Below, piece after piece: positions 18,172-27,367 of a stretch of DNA of 64,000 nt (the first letter of the stretch is position 1; every line of letters starts with the position of its first letter). Under the pieces are notes generated by a model, which was not told where the DNA came from, did no database searches, and was given only the letters and a program-made list of their open reading frames with translations. The translations under genes and the position numbers were made by a program. Origin of the DNA: Vibrio tapetis subsp. tapetis. Its GTDB lineage: Bacteria > Pseudomonadota > Gammaproteobacteria > Enterobacterales > Vibrionaceae. The DNA lies in assembly GCF_900233005.1 (NCBI RefSeq), contig NZ_LT960612.1, positions 992,001 through 1,056,000 on the forward strand, read 5' to 3'.

Positions 18172-19806
18172 ATGCAAAAGAAGAGCAAAATAAGCTTGAT
18201 GGTAATGGGTGTGATGTTAGCGGCTTCTAGCCAAGCTGCTGAGATCAAGCAAGGGGGCACTCTAACGGTTCCAATTATCAATACTGGTTTTGTTGAGAAC
18301 TACAACCCATACACAACCAAAGACTTATTGCATGGGATCATGTTCGAGCCGTTACTTGTATTTAACAATATGACCGGTGAGACAGATTTTCGATTGGCTG
18401 AGTCATACCAATATTCAGATGATTTAAAAACAATCACATTAGTACTTCGCGATGGTGTGAAATGGTCTGATGGCTCAAAACTAACCGCAGACGATGTGGT
18501 ATACAGTTTTCTTCTTACTAAAGACGCTCCAGCGTTTGATCAGAAAGGCATTTGGTCTGGTAAAAACCTAGCAGAAGTTAAAGCAACCGATGAACGTACC
18601 GTTGTATTTGAACTAAACGAAGCGGACTCGACGTTTGTTTGGAACCTAGAGCGTTACCACATCGTACCAAAACACATTTGGGACAAAGTAGAGAACCTCA
18701 CTACTTTTACGAATCCTAACCCAGTGGGCAGCGGCCCAATGACCACAGTCAAATACCTAAAGCCACAACAAATGGAACTGTGTCGTAACCCGCATTACTA
18801 CATCGAAAATCGTCCATACCTTGATTGTGTCAATCTACGTTCGTACAACGACAACTCTCAAATACAGCCAGCACTTATTAAAGGTGAAATCGATTGGGGT
18901 TCTAATTTCATCGCTGATGTTGAAAGTACGTTTGTTGGTGCAGATAAAGATAACAACCATTTTTGGTATCCAGCCAACGATGCTATCCACCTTTATGTGA
19001 ATACGAAAGTCGCTCCGTTTGATGATCTTAAAGTGCGTCAAGCGCTATCGATGGCACTCGATCGCGACATGATCGTAGACGTTGCGGCGTATGGCTACCC
19101 TACAGCTAACTTCAACGCTGGTGGTATCGGTGAGCTTTATAAGCAGTCTATCAACCAAGATATCAGTGATAAATACAAATCCATCACAACGTACAACCCA
19201 GAAAAAGCCAAAGCAATGCTAAAAGAAGCGGGCTTAGTTGACCGTAATGGCGATGGTTTCCGTGACGGTGCAGATGGCAAAACGGTTGAATTTGATATCG
19301 AAGTCGTGAATGGCTGGACAGATTGGATTCAAGTGGTGCAAATGGTGACCGAATACTTCGAAGAAGTGGGCATCAAAGCAAACGTGAAAACGGTCGATTG
19401 GGCAGTTTACGACAGTAACTTGAAAAAGAGTGATTACACCATGTCGATCAACTGGTCGATGGTAGCGACAAACCCAATTCTGGCTTACCAAGAGTACTTC
19501 TCTACGTCTCGCATCGGTAAAACTTGGCATGCTGGTCACGGTGTTCACTCAGAAGCAATCGACGACTTGATTGATAGCTTTGGTAAGACGGGTGATAAGC
19601 AAACTCAGCAAAAAATCCTAGATGAACTGCAAGAGTTTTCGGCTCAGAACATGCCGTTTATTCCATTGTTCTCCAACCCAACGTGGTTCCAATACAGCAA
19701 TAAGAAAATTGTTGGTTGGCCGAGTGAGAAAGACCCATACGTTCAGCCAGTTTGGTACGACGGAGGCAAACGCGTCATCATTTTGAACAACTTGCACCTT
19801 AAATAA
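18172..19806 (+). CDS. ABC transporter substrate-binding protein, family 5 (oligosaccharide/peptide)
   Basis: This periplasmic binding protein of about 545 residues is of the OppA/DppA class (SBP_bac_5). The chosen ATG at 18172 (or 18169) follows an AAGGA ribosome site and begins a signal peptide ending SSQAAE. The family opening GGTLTVPII and the mid-region GSGPMTTVKYL are present. In vibrios, relatives of this class bind oligosaccharides; the chitobiose-binding protein is the known case. Being next to a phosphorylase-like enzyme, GH16 and GH3 makes a beta-1,3-gluco-oligosaccharide the likely ligand here. Two operator sites precede it. Ligand is inference; family is firm. Confidence 0.82.
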   Translation: MQKKSKISLMVMGVMLAASSQAAEIKQGGTLTVPIINTGFVENYNPYTTKDLLHGIMFEPLLVFNNMTGETDFRLAESYQYSDDLKTITLVLRDGVKWSDGSKLTADDVVYSFLLTKDAPAFDQKGIWSGKNLAEVKATDERTVVFELNEADSTFVWNLERYHIVPKHIWDKVENLTTFTNPNPVGSGPMTTVKYLKPQQMELCRNPHYYIENRPYLDCVNLRSYNDNSQIQPALIKGEIDWGSNFIADVESTFVGADKDNNHFWYPANDAIHLYVNTKVAPFDDLKVRQALSMALDRDMIVDVAAYGYPTANFNAGGIGELYKQSINQDISDKYKSITTYNPEKAKAMLKEAGLVDRNGDGFRDGADGKTVEFDIEVVNGWTDWIQVVQMVTEYFEEVGIKANVKTVDWAVYDSNLKKSDYTMSINWSMVATNPILAYQEYFSTSRIGKTWHAGHGVHSEAIDDLIDSFGKTGDKQTQQKILDELQEFSAQNMPFIPLFSNPTWFQYSNKKIVGWPSEKDPYVQPVWYDGGKRVIILNNLHLK

Positions 19807-19835
19807 GTGCATCTTAAGTAGTTGACTAAAAAGAG

Positions 19836-19866
19836 CCGCAGTGAGGCTGACACTGTTTTACTGCGG
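19836..19866 (+). other. Stem-loop between binding-protein and permease genes
   Basis: CCGCAGT (19836-19842) pairs with ACTGCGG (19860-19866). Hairpins at this place in importer operons often stabilise the upstream message, so that the binding protein is made in excess over the permease. That role is inferred. Confidence 0.5.
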
Positions 19867-19882
19867 TATCTAAGGATTTGTT

Positions 19883-20857
19883 ATGTCGTTTATTTTTCGC
19901 CGATTTGGCTTTTATTTTACTGCGTTTTTAATCGCAATCTCCTTCAATTTCATGTTACCGCGGTTAATGCCGGGTGACCCTGTAGATGCTTTATTTGCGG
20001 CAGCTCAAGGCCGTATGGATCCCGCGCAAATGGATGCGGTTCGTGAAATGTACGGTTTCCTTGATGGCAATGTCTTTGAGCAATACCTTGCTTACATCAA
20101 AAGTGTGTTTACGTTGGAGCTTGGCCCAAGCGTGCTGATGTTCCCGATTGATGTCTCTGAAGTGATTGCAATGGCACTACCGTGGACTATGTTTCTAGCG
20201 CTCGGTTCACTCATTGTTGCTTTGATCATTGGGGTCAGTATCGGTACTTACGCTTCTTACAATCGTGATGGTTGGTTCGGTAAAGTCGTGCCGCCTATCT
20301 TGGCCTTTGTGAGTAACTTTCCTTACATCGTTACTGCGCTACTGCTGTTTTACGTCTTTGGTTTGAAACTTGATTTGCTGCCTTTGGCGTACACTTATGA
20401 CCCATCTTTAGAACCTGCTTTTAGTTGGGAGTTTATCTCTAGCGTAGCAAAACACGCCATTCTCCCTGTTGGTTCGATGATGCTCGTCGGGATCTCTACT
20501 TGGGTGTTCAATATGCGTAACGCCATGATCAATGTATTAGGTGAAGATTACGTCACCATGGCTGAAGCGAAAGGACTAAGCAATTACCGTGTCATGTCTC
20601 GATATGCAGGCCGAAATGCAATTCTTCCTGTCGCGACAGCGATTGCCATGGCGATTGGTTTCTCGTTCGCAGGTTCAATCATGACTGAGGTGGTGTTTAA
20701 CTACCAAGGGCTTGGCAACATTCTGCTAAAAGGCATTGTGGCTCGTGATTATCCGCTTATCCAAGCCATCTTGCTTATTCTTGTTACTGCCGTTCTTACG
20801 GCGAACTTCATTGCTGACCTGCTGTACGTATGGTTAGACCCTCGAATCTCAAATTAG
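19883..20857 (+). CDS. ABC transporter permease (DppB/OppB type)
   Basis: This 324-residue inner-membrane permease has about six helices. It has the family N-terminus RRFGFYFTAFLIAISFNFML followed by LMPGDPV, and the ATPase-coupling EAA loop near residues 225-245 (VTMAEAKGLSNYRVM). It pairs with the downstream DppC-type permease. In a sugar-degradation setting it is probably an oligosaccharide importer, like the chitobiose permeases of Vibrio. Confidence 0.85.
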   Translation: MSFIFRRFGFYFTAFLIAISFNFMLPRLMPGDPVDALFAAAQGRMDPAQMDAVREMYGFLDGNVFEQYLAYIKSVFTLELGPSVLMFPIDVSEVIAMALPWTMFLALGSLIVALIIGVSIGTYASYNRDGWFGKVVPPILAFVSNFPYIVTALLLFYVFGLKLDLLPLAYTYDPSLEPAFSWEFISSVAKHAILPVGSMMLVGISTWVFNMRNAMINVLGEDYVTMAEAKGLSNYRVMSRYAGRNAILPVATAIAMAIGFSFAGSIMTEVVFNYQGLGNILLKGIVARDYPLIQAILLILVTAVLTANFIADLLYVWLDPRISN

Positions 20858-20866
20858 GGCTGACTC

Positions 20867-21832
20867 ATGGAAAAGATAATGAATACCGAACTTGTGATTG
20901 AACAACAAAAGCCCATGGTGAAAGTGAAGGCGTTTTTTAGCAAATTGTATGCTTTCTTCTATGGGAACCCGCCAGCCATTATTGGTGGCTTTTTACTCAC
21001 GGTTGTATTGGCTGGGGCGTTATTTGCCCCTGTGCTTTCAACTCACAATCCAGAAAAACGAGTCGCAAGACCGCACGTTGCTCCTAGTGCCGAACACATT
21101 ATGGGAACGACACGCAGTGGCCGCGACGTTTATAGCCAAGTATTGCATGGAGCGAGAAAATCGCTCAGCGTCGCCATCTTTGCGGGTGCGATTGCAATGA
21201 CACTAGCGGTACTTGTAGGCGTATCGTCAGGTTATTTTGGTGGAAAAATTGATGAACGTCTTAACTTCTTAACCAACGTATTTTTGGTTTTTCCGCAGCT
21301 CCCCTTATTGATCGTACTCGCCGCATTTTTAGGCCAAGTCGGATCGTTAGTGATTACCATTTTACTCGGGGTCACGTCATGGCCTTGGGGGGCAAGGGTA
21401 ATACGTGCTCAGACCATGGCGATTCGAAGCAAAGAGTTCATTATTTCTGCTGAGGTAATGGGAGAGTCTAAATGGCGCATCATCTTAGTTGAAATTCTGC
21501 CTAACCTTGTCTCTATCGTATTTGGTGGCTTTCTTGGCGCGGTGCTTTACGCCATGGGAGCAGAAGCAGGACTCGGCATTCTCGGTTTGGGCGATGCAAC
21601 TGAAGTGAGTTGGGGCTCTATGCTGTACTGGGCACAAACCTCTTCAGCACTTTATACCGGAGCATGGTGGGAAATGATGGTGCCTGCCATTGCGTTGGCG
21701 ATTACCGGTGGTGCATTGGCTTTGATCAACATGTCTATCGACCAAGTAAGTAACCCGAAACTGCGTACTGGCCCTCACATGAAATTGTGGCGCCAACTTA
21801 AAAAACAAGCTGATAAGCGTCGAGGTCTATGA
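20867..21832 (+). CDS. ABC transporter permease (DppC/OppC type)
   Basis: This 321-residue second permease subunit has an extended N-terminus and about six helices. The family motif HIMGTTRSGRDVYSQVLHGA follows the first helix, and the coupling loop is EFIISAEVMGESKWRIILVE. The first ATG at 20867 is kept; an ATG at 20879 is possible. The gene starts nine bases after the upstream permease and overlaps the next ATPase by four bases, so the operon is tightly coupled. Confidence 0.85.
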   Translation: MEKIMNTELVIEQQKPMVKVKAFFSKLYAFFYGNPPAIIGGFLLTVVLAGALFAPVLSTHNPEKRVARPHVAPSAEHIMGTTRSGRDVYSQVLHGARKSLSVAIFAGAIAMTLAVLVGVSSGYFGGKIDERLNFLTNVFLVFPQLPLLIVLAAFLGQVGSLVITILLGVTSWPWGARVIRAQTMAIRSKEFIISAEVMGESKWRIILVEILPNLVSIVFGGFLGAVLYAMGAEAGLGILGLGDATEVSWGSMLYWAQTSSALYTGAWWEMMVPAIALAITGGALALINMSIDQVSNPKLRTGPHMKLWRQLKKQADKRRGL

Positions 21833-22803
21833 TGAGCAATCTACTAGAAATTAATAACCTCTGTGTCGACTACGTTTCACCAAATGGTGTGGCTCGTGCA
21901 GTAAACAACGTGAGTTTAAGTATCGCTCCGGGCGAAACACTGGGCATTGCTGGTGAATCTGGATGTGGGAAAAGCACCCTAGCTTTTGCTATCTCTCGTT
22001 TGCATAAAGCGCCAGCACTGATTTCTGAAGGGGAAATTTTATACAAAGGTGAAGACGTTCTGAAAATGAACGATAAGCAGCTACGTAATTTCCGTTGGAA
22101 TGATGTATCGGTGGTGTTTCAAAGTGCCATGAACTCATTAAACCCAGTGATCACCATTGGTGAGCAACTAACAGATGTGATCATCGCTCATAAGAAAATA
22201 TCGCAGAAGCAAGCAGACGAGCGTGCCATCGAGTTATTGAACATTGTCGGTATTCATGGCGATCGCCTGAACAGCTTCCCACATCAACTTAGTGGCGGTA
22301 TGCGTCAACGTGTGGTTATCGCTATCGCGTTAGCGCTAGAACCGAAACTGATTATTATGGATGAGCCCACCACGGCACTGGATGTGGTGGTTGAGCGAGA
22401 GATCCTAAATGAACTGTATGATTTGAAAACCAAGTTTGGCTTTTCAATTTTATTCATCAGCCATGACTTGAGCTTGATGGGCGAAATCGCTGACCGCATC
22501 GGCGTTATGTACGCTGGCAACCTTATTGAACTGGGCGATGCGAAGGAAGTGTTTGGTAAGCCGCAGCACCCATACACGAAAGGCTTGATTGCCTCTTTCC
22601 CGACGATTCATGGTCCGAAAGAGCGTTTGTATGGCATTCCCGGAAATCCTGTCAATTTATTAGAAATCCCACAAGGGTGTAATTTTCAAGCTCGTTGTAC
22701 TGAGTGCTTCAAACCCTGCACCAGTGCGGAACCAAGGTTACAAATGACCAATCCTGGCCATCAAGTATCGTGTCATCTGACTGAAGAGGTAGCGTCATGT
22801 TAG
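21829..22803 (+). CDS. ABC transporter ATPase (DppD/OppD type)
   Basis: This 324-residue cytoplasmic ATPase has Walker A GESGCGKST (residues about 44-52), the Q-loop VFQSAMNSLNP, the signature LSGGMRQRV and Walker B LIIMDEPTTALD. The C-terminal oligopeptide/dipeptide extension with four cysteines (CNFQARCTECFKPC) is typical of DppD proteins and may hold an iron-sulfur cluster. It overlaps both neighbours by a few bases. Confidence 0.87.
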   Translation: MMSNLLEINNLCVDYVSPNGVARAVNNVSLSIAPGETLGIAGESGCGKSTLAFAISRLHKAPALISEGEILYKGEDVLKMNDKQLRNFRWNDVSVVFQSAMNSLNPVITIGEQLTDVIIAHKKISQKQADERAIELLNIVGIHGDRLNSFPHQLSGGMRQRVVIAIALALEPKLIIMDEPTTALDVVVEREILNELYDLKTKFGFSILFISHDLSLMGEIADRIGVMYAGNLIELGDAKEVFGKPQHPYTKGLIASFPTIHGPKERLYGIPGNPVNLLEIPQGCNFQARCTECFKPCTSAEPRLQMTNPGHQVSCHLTEEVASC

Positions 22804-23777
22804 CTAACAATGAAAAAGAAGTCATTCTGTCGGTTGATAATTTGGTGAAGGATTTCCCTGTTGGGTCATCTTCTAAAAAGAACCTGATGCGTGCGGTTAA
22901 CGATGTTTCATTTGAGCTCAGAAAAGGCGAGGCATTAGCTATCGTTGGCGAGTCTGGTTCAGGAAAAAGTACCGGTGCGCGTATTTTAACTCGCATCTTC
23001 GAACACACAGAAGGTGATATTGAATTTAAGGGGCAACCGCTAAAACAATACATTGAAAAAAACGGTGAGCTTGAATATGCCCGTCAGGTACAAATGATTT
23101 TTCAAGACCCGTTTGGCTCGCTAAACCCGGTCCATACGATTTATCACCATATCGCAAGACCGTTACTGATACATAAGCGTGCAGATAAACACTCAGTGCC
23201 ACGTTTAGTGTATGAATTACTTGAGCTAGTCGGCTTGTCACCGGTTAAGGAAACAGCAGAAAAGTTCCCACATGAACTGAGCGGGGGACAAAGACAGCGT
23301 GTTGCGATTGCTCGCGCTATTGCAGTAGATCCGGAAGTTATCTTGGCCGATGAGCCAATTTCTATGCTTGATGTGTCGGTACGTTTAGGCATCTTGAACT
23401 TGATGTCCGATCTAAAAGATAAGCATGGCATTTCGTTTATGTACATTACTCACGACATTGCGACAGCGCGATACTTTGCGGAGAAAACTGCGGTGATGTA
23501 CGTCGGGCACATGGTGGAGTGGGGCGCAAGTGATAGCGTGACACAAAACCCACAGCATCCGTATTCACAATTACTTCTCTCTGCTGTTCCTGAAGTCGGC
23601 AAAAGTGGCCGCCGTGATTTGGCTGTGAAAAAGGGCGAGATCCCTATGTGGAAGCCAGATAGTGTCGGTTGCCCATTCGCGACTCGTTGTCCTAAGGCAA
23701 GTGAGGTATGTGAACAAACCATGCCTAATACCGTAAAAGTATCTGATGAGCACTTTGTACGCTGCCATAACATGTAA
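22797..23777 (+). CDS. ABC transporter ATPase (DppF/OppF type)
   Basis: This 326-residue partner ATPase has Walker A GESGSGKST, the Q-loop IFQDPFGSLNPVHT, the signature LSGGQRQRV and Walker B VILADEPISMLD. The C-terminal cysteine motif is reduced (CPFATRCPKASEVC). It starts inside the end of the preceding gene, so the two are translated together. It is the last transporter gene; an operator follows before the phosphorylase-like gene. Confidence 0.87.
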   Translation: MLANNEKEVILSVDNLVKDFPVGSSSKKNLMRAVNDVSFELRKGEALAIVGESGSGKSTGARILTRIFEHTEGDIEFKGQPLKQYIEKNGELEYARQVQMIFQDPFGSLNPVHTIYHHIARPLLIHKRADKHSVPRLVYELLELVGLSPVKETAEKFPHELSGGQRQRVAIARAIAVDPEVILADEPISMLDVSVRLGILNLMSDLKDKHGISFMYITHDIATARYFAEKTAVMYVGHMVEWGASDSVTQNPQHPYSQLLLSAVPEVGKSGRRDLAVKKGEIPMWKPDSVGCPFATRCPKASEVCEQTMPNTVKVSDEHFVRCHNM

Positions 23778-23794
23778 TTAATTATTTAGCGCTC

Positions 23795-23812
23795 CAAGAA
23801 AGCGCTTTCTTG
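23795..23812. promoter_or_regulatory. LacI-family operator, site 3 (inside the operon)
   Basis: CAAGAAAGCGCTTTCTTG is a perfect 18-bp palindrome in the 45-bp gap between the last transporter gene and the phosphorylase-like gene. It marks either a second promoter or a roadblock that limits read-through when the repressor is bound. Confidence 0.75.
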
Positions 23813-23822
23813 AGGTTTTATC

Positions 23823-26800
23823 ATGCACCATACACACAAGGTAACTGGCGGCTTCACCGAAATGGGTGATGATCGTTATTATAAAATTGAAAATGTCGAT
23901 TCAATGGCACCATTCTTTATCAGTGTTGTTTCTTCGAGCGATCACTGGTTGTTTATTTCATCGACCGGTTGTTTGTCTGCTGGGCGTATTCGTCCGGAAA
24001 ATGCCCTGTTTCCATATCGCTCTGTTGACCATATTCACGAGAGTGCTGAAAACACCGGTTCCAAAACTGTATTTCGCGTACCAACCAAAGCAGGAGTGGT
24101 CAACTGGGAACCGTTCAATCCTCAACATGATGGCATCTATAATTTACAGAGAAACTTGTACAAAAATGTAGTGGGTGACAAAGTCTTGTTTGAAGAGATT
24201 AACCACACTCTGCAATTGCGCTTTTGCTACAGCTGGTCTACGAGTGAGCAGTTTGGTTTTATTCGACGCAGTGAGTTGACGGATCTATCGAGCGTGAGTC
24301 GCTCTATAGAAATGTTAGATGGTATACAAAATATCTTACCACCAGGCGCTCCATTACCTGCGTTACAAACACGTAGTGCATTAGTGGACGCGTATAAGTG
24401 GAACGAACGAGTTGAACATAGCTCATTGGCACTGTACAGCATGTACGCTATGTTGAGTGACAAAGCGGCACCGGCGGAATCGTTACTTGCAACCAGTGTA
24501 TTCAGTCTTGGGTGTGACAGTGCCAATATCTTACTTTCGTCGGGTCAATTGCAAGCATTTAGGCAAGGTAAGCCTGTTCAAGCTGAGCCACTAACCAAAG
24601 GGCTTCGTGGTTCATACCTAATCAATAAAACCGTTGATCTCAAAGCGGATCAAAGTGCTAGCTGGTACATAGTGGCGGATATTGATAAGAGTCATTCTGA
24701 TATTGCTCGTTTTATGCTTCAGCCGTGCAATGAAATAGACATAGAGCGCAGTATTACGGCCAATAAACAAGAGCTTATCAGCTTAATGTCTGGCGCTGAT
24801 GCTTGGCAGTTGACCAATAAAGAAGAAACCTGCGTCCACCATTACGCTAACGTACTTTTCAATAATATGCGTGGTGGTGTGTTTGTTGATGGTTATCAGC
24901 TGGATATTCAAGACGTTCGAAAAACCATTACACACTCAAATAGCGTTGTAGCAAAAAGGCACCAAACGTTTTTTGACCAACTTGAAAATAAGTTAAGTCA
25001 TCAAGAATTAATTGCCTTAGCAAAATTACAAGATGACCCTCAATTGCTGCGCCTATGCTATGAGTACTTGCCGCTCACATTTGGCCGTCGTCATGGTGAT
25101 CCAAGCCGCCCTTGGAACCATTACGAGATTAAGGTCAAAGATGAAAATGGTGACAGACTGCTTTCTTACCAAGGCAACTGGCGTGATATTTTCCAAAATT
25201 GGGAAGCCAGTGCATTAAGTTATCCGGAGTTTATCTCCTCATTCATTGCTAAGTTTACTAATGCCTCAACCATCGATGGTTACAACCCGTATCGCATCAC
25301 TAAAGATGGCATTGATTGGGAGATATTAGACCCAGAAGACCCGTGGAGTAATATCGGCTACTGGGGCGATCACCAGATCATATATTTGCTTAAATTCTTA
25401 GAGTTAGCGAATAACTACCAACAGACCGAACTCATTAAGTTACTAAACCAAGATTGCTTTAGTTACGCCAACGTTCCTTATGAGCTTTGTGACGAAAAAG
25501 GCTTGTTTGCGAACCCGAAAGATACCGTCAGCTTTAATGGAAACACTCAAAAAAGAGTGGAACAAAAAGTAGATGAGATCGGCAGTGATGGACGTTTGAT
25601 CTTAGATAGCGATGGTGAGGTTTACCTCGTTAACCTAACAGAAAAACTGTTGGTTCCTTTGCTTTCAAAGTTAAGTAACTTAGTGCTAGACGGTGGTATT
25701 TGGCTAAATACACAAAGACCTGAATGGAATGATGCGAATAATGCGATAGTCGGCAACGGTCTCTCCATGGTTACGCTCTATTACATGCGTCGTTATGTGG
25801 CCTTCATGCAAGAGCTATTGTGTAAAGCGCCGTCTACTGTGTCTTTATCTACCGATGTCCTCGACTGGTTAACGAGTACGATGAAAATTCTGGAATCAGC
25901 AGCCAAAGAGATCAGACAAAACACAGTGACTCGCCAAACTCGCCGCGCAATTTTGACGCGGTTAGAAAAAGCGGCGAGTGATTATCGTCAACGAGTTTAT
26001 AGGACTGGCGGGTTTAGCGGGAAGACTCAGGTTGAGCTGGGTGCCATTACTGAGTTAATGGATGTGAGCCTAACGGTGCTAGATGACACCATTGCAAACA
26101 ATAAGCGTGAAGACGGTCTGTTTAATGCTTATAACATCATTAATTACTCTGCTGAAAACCTAGAAGTGAGTGAATTGTACCCAATGCTTGAAGGGCAAGT
26201 TGCCATTTTGAGTGCTGGTGTATTGCAGCCCAAGCAAGCGGTAACGCTATTAGAGCGTCTATTTGCAAGCGAGATGTATCGTGACGATCAGCAAAGTTTC
26301 ATGCTTTACCCAGATAGAAACTTAGCCCCTTTTATTAATAAAAATAGTATCCCGTCGGAACGTCTTGTGGACAACGAGCTTATTCAATTGATGCTGGCTA
26401 AAGGTGATACTCGCGTTGTCAATATGGATGTAAATGGTAGCTATCACTTCAACCCATCCTTTGAGAATAGTGAGGCATTGGACTCAGTATTAGCTAAGTT
26501 GGAATACAGCTGCGCTACTGATGAAGCAAAACAGCAGATCCGCGATACGTATGAAATGGTCTTTACTCATAAAGAGTTTACCGGGCGTTCTGGCACCATG
26601 TTTGGTTATGAAGGTTTAGGCAGCATCTACTGGCACATGGTTTCTAAGTTGTTGCTAGCGGTACAAGAAAACTACCACACCGCGTACACACTCGACTCAA
26701 ATAGTGAAGAAACGCGTAAGTTGGCTGAATTCTATTACCGAGTTCGTGAAGGCATTGGGTTCAACAAAACGCCTCAAAACTATGGCGCATTTCCAACTGA

Positions 26801-27236
26801 TCCGTATTCGCATACACCAAAGCAGTCAGGCGCTCAGCAACCAGGCATGACGGGGCAAGTTAAAGAGGAGATCTTAACGCGTTTCCGTGAGCTGGGCCTG
26901 TATGTTCATGACGGTGTTATTGCTATTAACCCTTCCTTGTTAAAACAAGACGAGTTTTTGGACTCTTCCCAGTCATTCAAATTTGAGAATGTAGCTGGAG
27001 AATCTCAGAGCCTTTGGGTTAGCGAAGATGGTATTGCGTTTACCTATTGTCAGGTTCCATTCATCTATCAATTGACTGACGATAACGCGATGTTAATAGC
27101 GGTGGAATACGTGAATGGAGATACTGAGGTGCGTTGCGGTGCTGAGTTATCAGGGGCGGAAAGCCAAGCGATTTTTGCCAGAAGTGGAATCATTAAGCGG
27201 GTTAGAGTTCATGTACCTGTGAATCATTTGCTGTAA
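23823..27236 (+). CDS. Very large phosphorylase-like enzyme, candidate beta-1,3-glucan phosphorylase
   Basis: This is a 1137-residue cytoplasmic protein without a signal peptide. It looks like a GH94-related inverting phosphorylase: a beta-rich N-terminal region (about 1-330), then a long helical (alpha/alpha)6 part. The motif DPEDPWSNIGYWGDHQ at about residue 500 is a good candidate for the catalytic aspartate region. Late motifs are GYEGLGSIYWHMVSKL and TPKQSGAQQPGMTGQ. The length is much greater than that of chitobiose or cellobiose phosphorylases (about 800) and fits the GH149/GH161 beta-1,3-glucan phosphorylases (about 1100-1200). The surrounding GH16, GH3 and importer genes support phosphorolysis of laminari-oligosaccharides to glucose-1-phosphate. 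The exact family could not be settled by reading. Confidence 0.6.
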   Translation: MHHTHKVTGGFTEMGDDRYYKIENVDSMAPFFISVVSSSDHWLFISSTGCLSAGRIRPENALFPYRSVDHIHESAENTGSKTVFRVPTKAGVVNWEPFNPQHDGIYNLQRNLYKNVVGDKVLFEEINHTLQLRFCYSWSTSEQFGFIRRSELTDLSSVSRSIEMLDGIQNILPPGAPLPALQTRSALVDAYKWNERVEHSSLALYSMYAMLSDKAAPAESLLATSVFSLGCDSANILLSSGQLQAFRQGKPVQAEPLTKGLRGSYLINKTVDLKADQSASWYIVADIDKSHSDIARFMLQPCNEIDIERSITANKQELISLMSGADAWQLTNKEETCVHHYANVLFNNMRGGVFVDGYQLDIQDVRKTITHSNSVVAKRHQTFFDQLENKLSHQELIALAKLQDDPQLLRLCYEYLPLTFGRRHGDPSRPWNHYEIKVKDENGDRLLSYQGNWRDIFQNWEASALSYPEFISSFIAKFTNASTIDGYNPYRITKDGIDWEILDPEDPWSNIGYWGDHQIIYLLKFLELANNYQQTELIKLLNQDCFSYANVPYELCDEKGLFANPKDTVSFNGNTQKRVEQKVDEIGSDGRLILDSDGEVYLVNLTEKLLVPLLSKLSNLVLDGGIWLNTQRPEWNDANNAIVGNGLSMVTLYYMRRYVAFMQELLCKAPSTVSLSTDVLDWLTSTMKILESAAKEIRQNTVTRQTRRAILTRLEKAASDYRQRVYRTGGFSGKTQVELGAITELMDVSLTVLDDTIANNKREDGLFNAYNIINYSAENLEVSELYPMLEGQVAILSAGVLQPKQAVTLLERLFASEMYRDDQQSFMLYPDRNLAPFINKNSIPSERLVDNELIQLMLAKGDTRVVNMDVNGSYHFNPSFENSEALDSVLAKLEYSCATDEAKQQIRDTYEMVFTHKEFTGRSGTMFGYEGLGSIYWHMVSKLLLAVQENYHTAYTLDSNSEETRKLAEFYYRVREGIGFNKTPQNYGAFPTDPYSHTPKQSGAQQPGMTGQVKEEILTRFRELGLYVHDGVIAINPSLLKQDEFLDSSQSFKFENVAGESQSLWVSEDGIAFTYCQVPFIYQLTDDNAMLIAVEYVNGDTEVRCGAELSGAESQAIFARSGIIKRVRVHVPVNHLL

Positions 27237-27272
27237 GTCTCAGTGAAAAATTAGCTTTCGAAAGACGTTATA

Positions 27273-27303
27273 GGCCCATTCGACTAAGGTGGGCTTTCTC
27301 TCT
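27273..27303 (+). terminator. Weak terminator after the phosphorylase-like gene
   Basis: GCCCA (27274-27278) pairs with TGGGC (27290-27294), followed by a T-rich run. The stem is short, so read-through into the GH16 gene is possible. Confidence 0.5.
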
Positions 27304-27367
27304 GTCTTAGCTTTAATGCATCGATGGCTCACAAACCGGAATTATCAAAATTAAAGGATTAAGAAGT

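Noticed and set aside
27255..27264. CTTTCGAAAG palindrome before the GH16 gene considered as a sixth operator
   Set aside because: The arms are in the reverse order and the GAAAGCGCTTTC core is absent, so it is not in the operator set.
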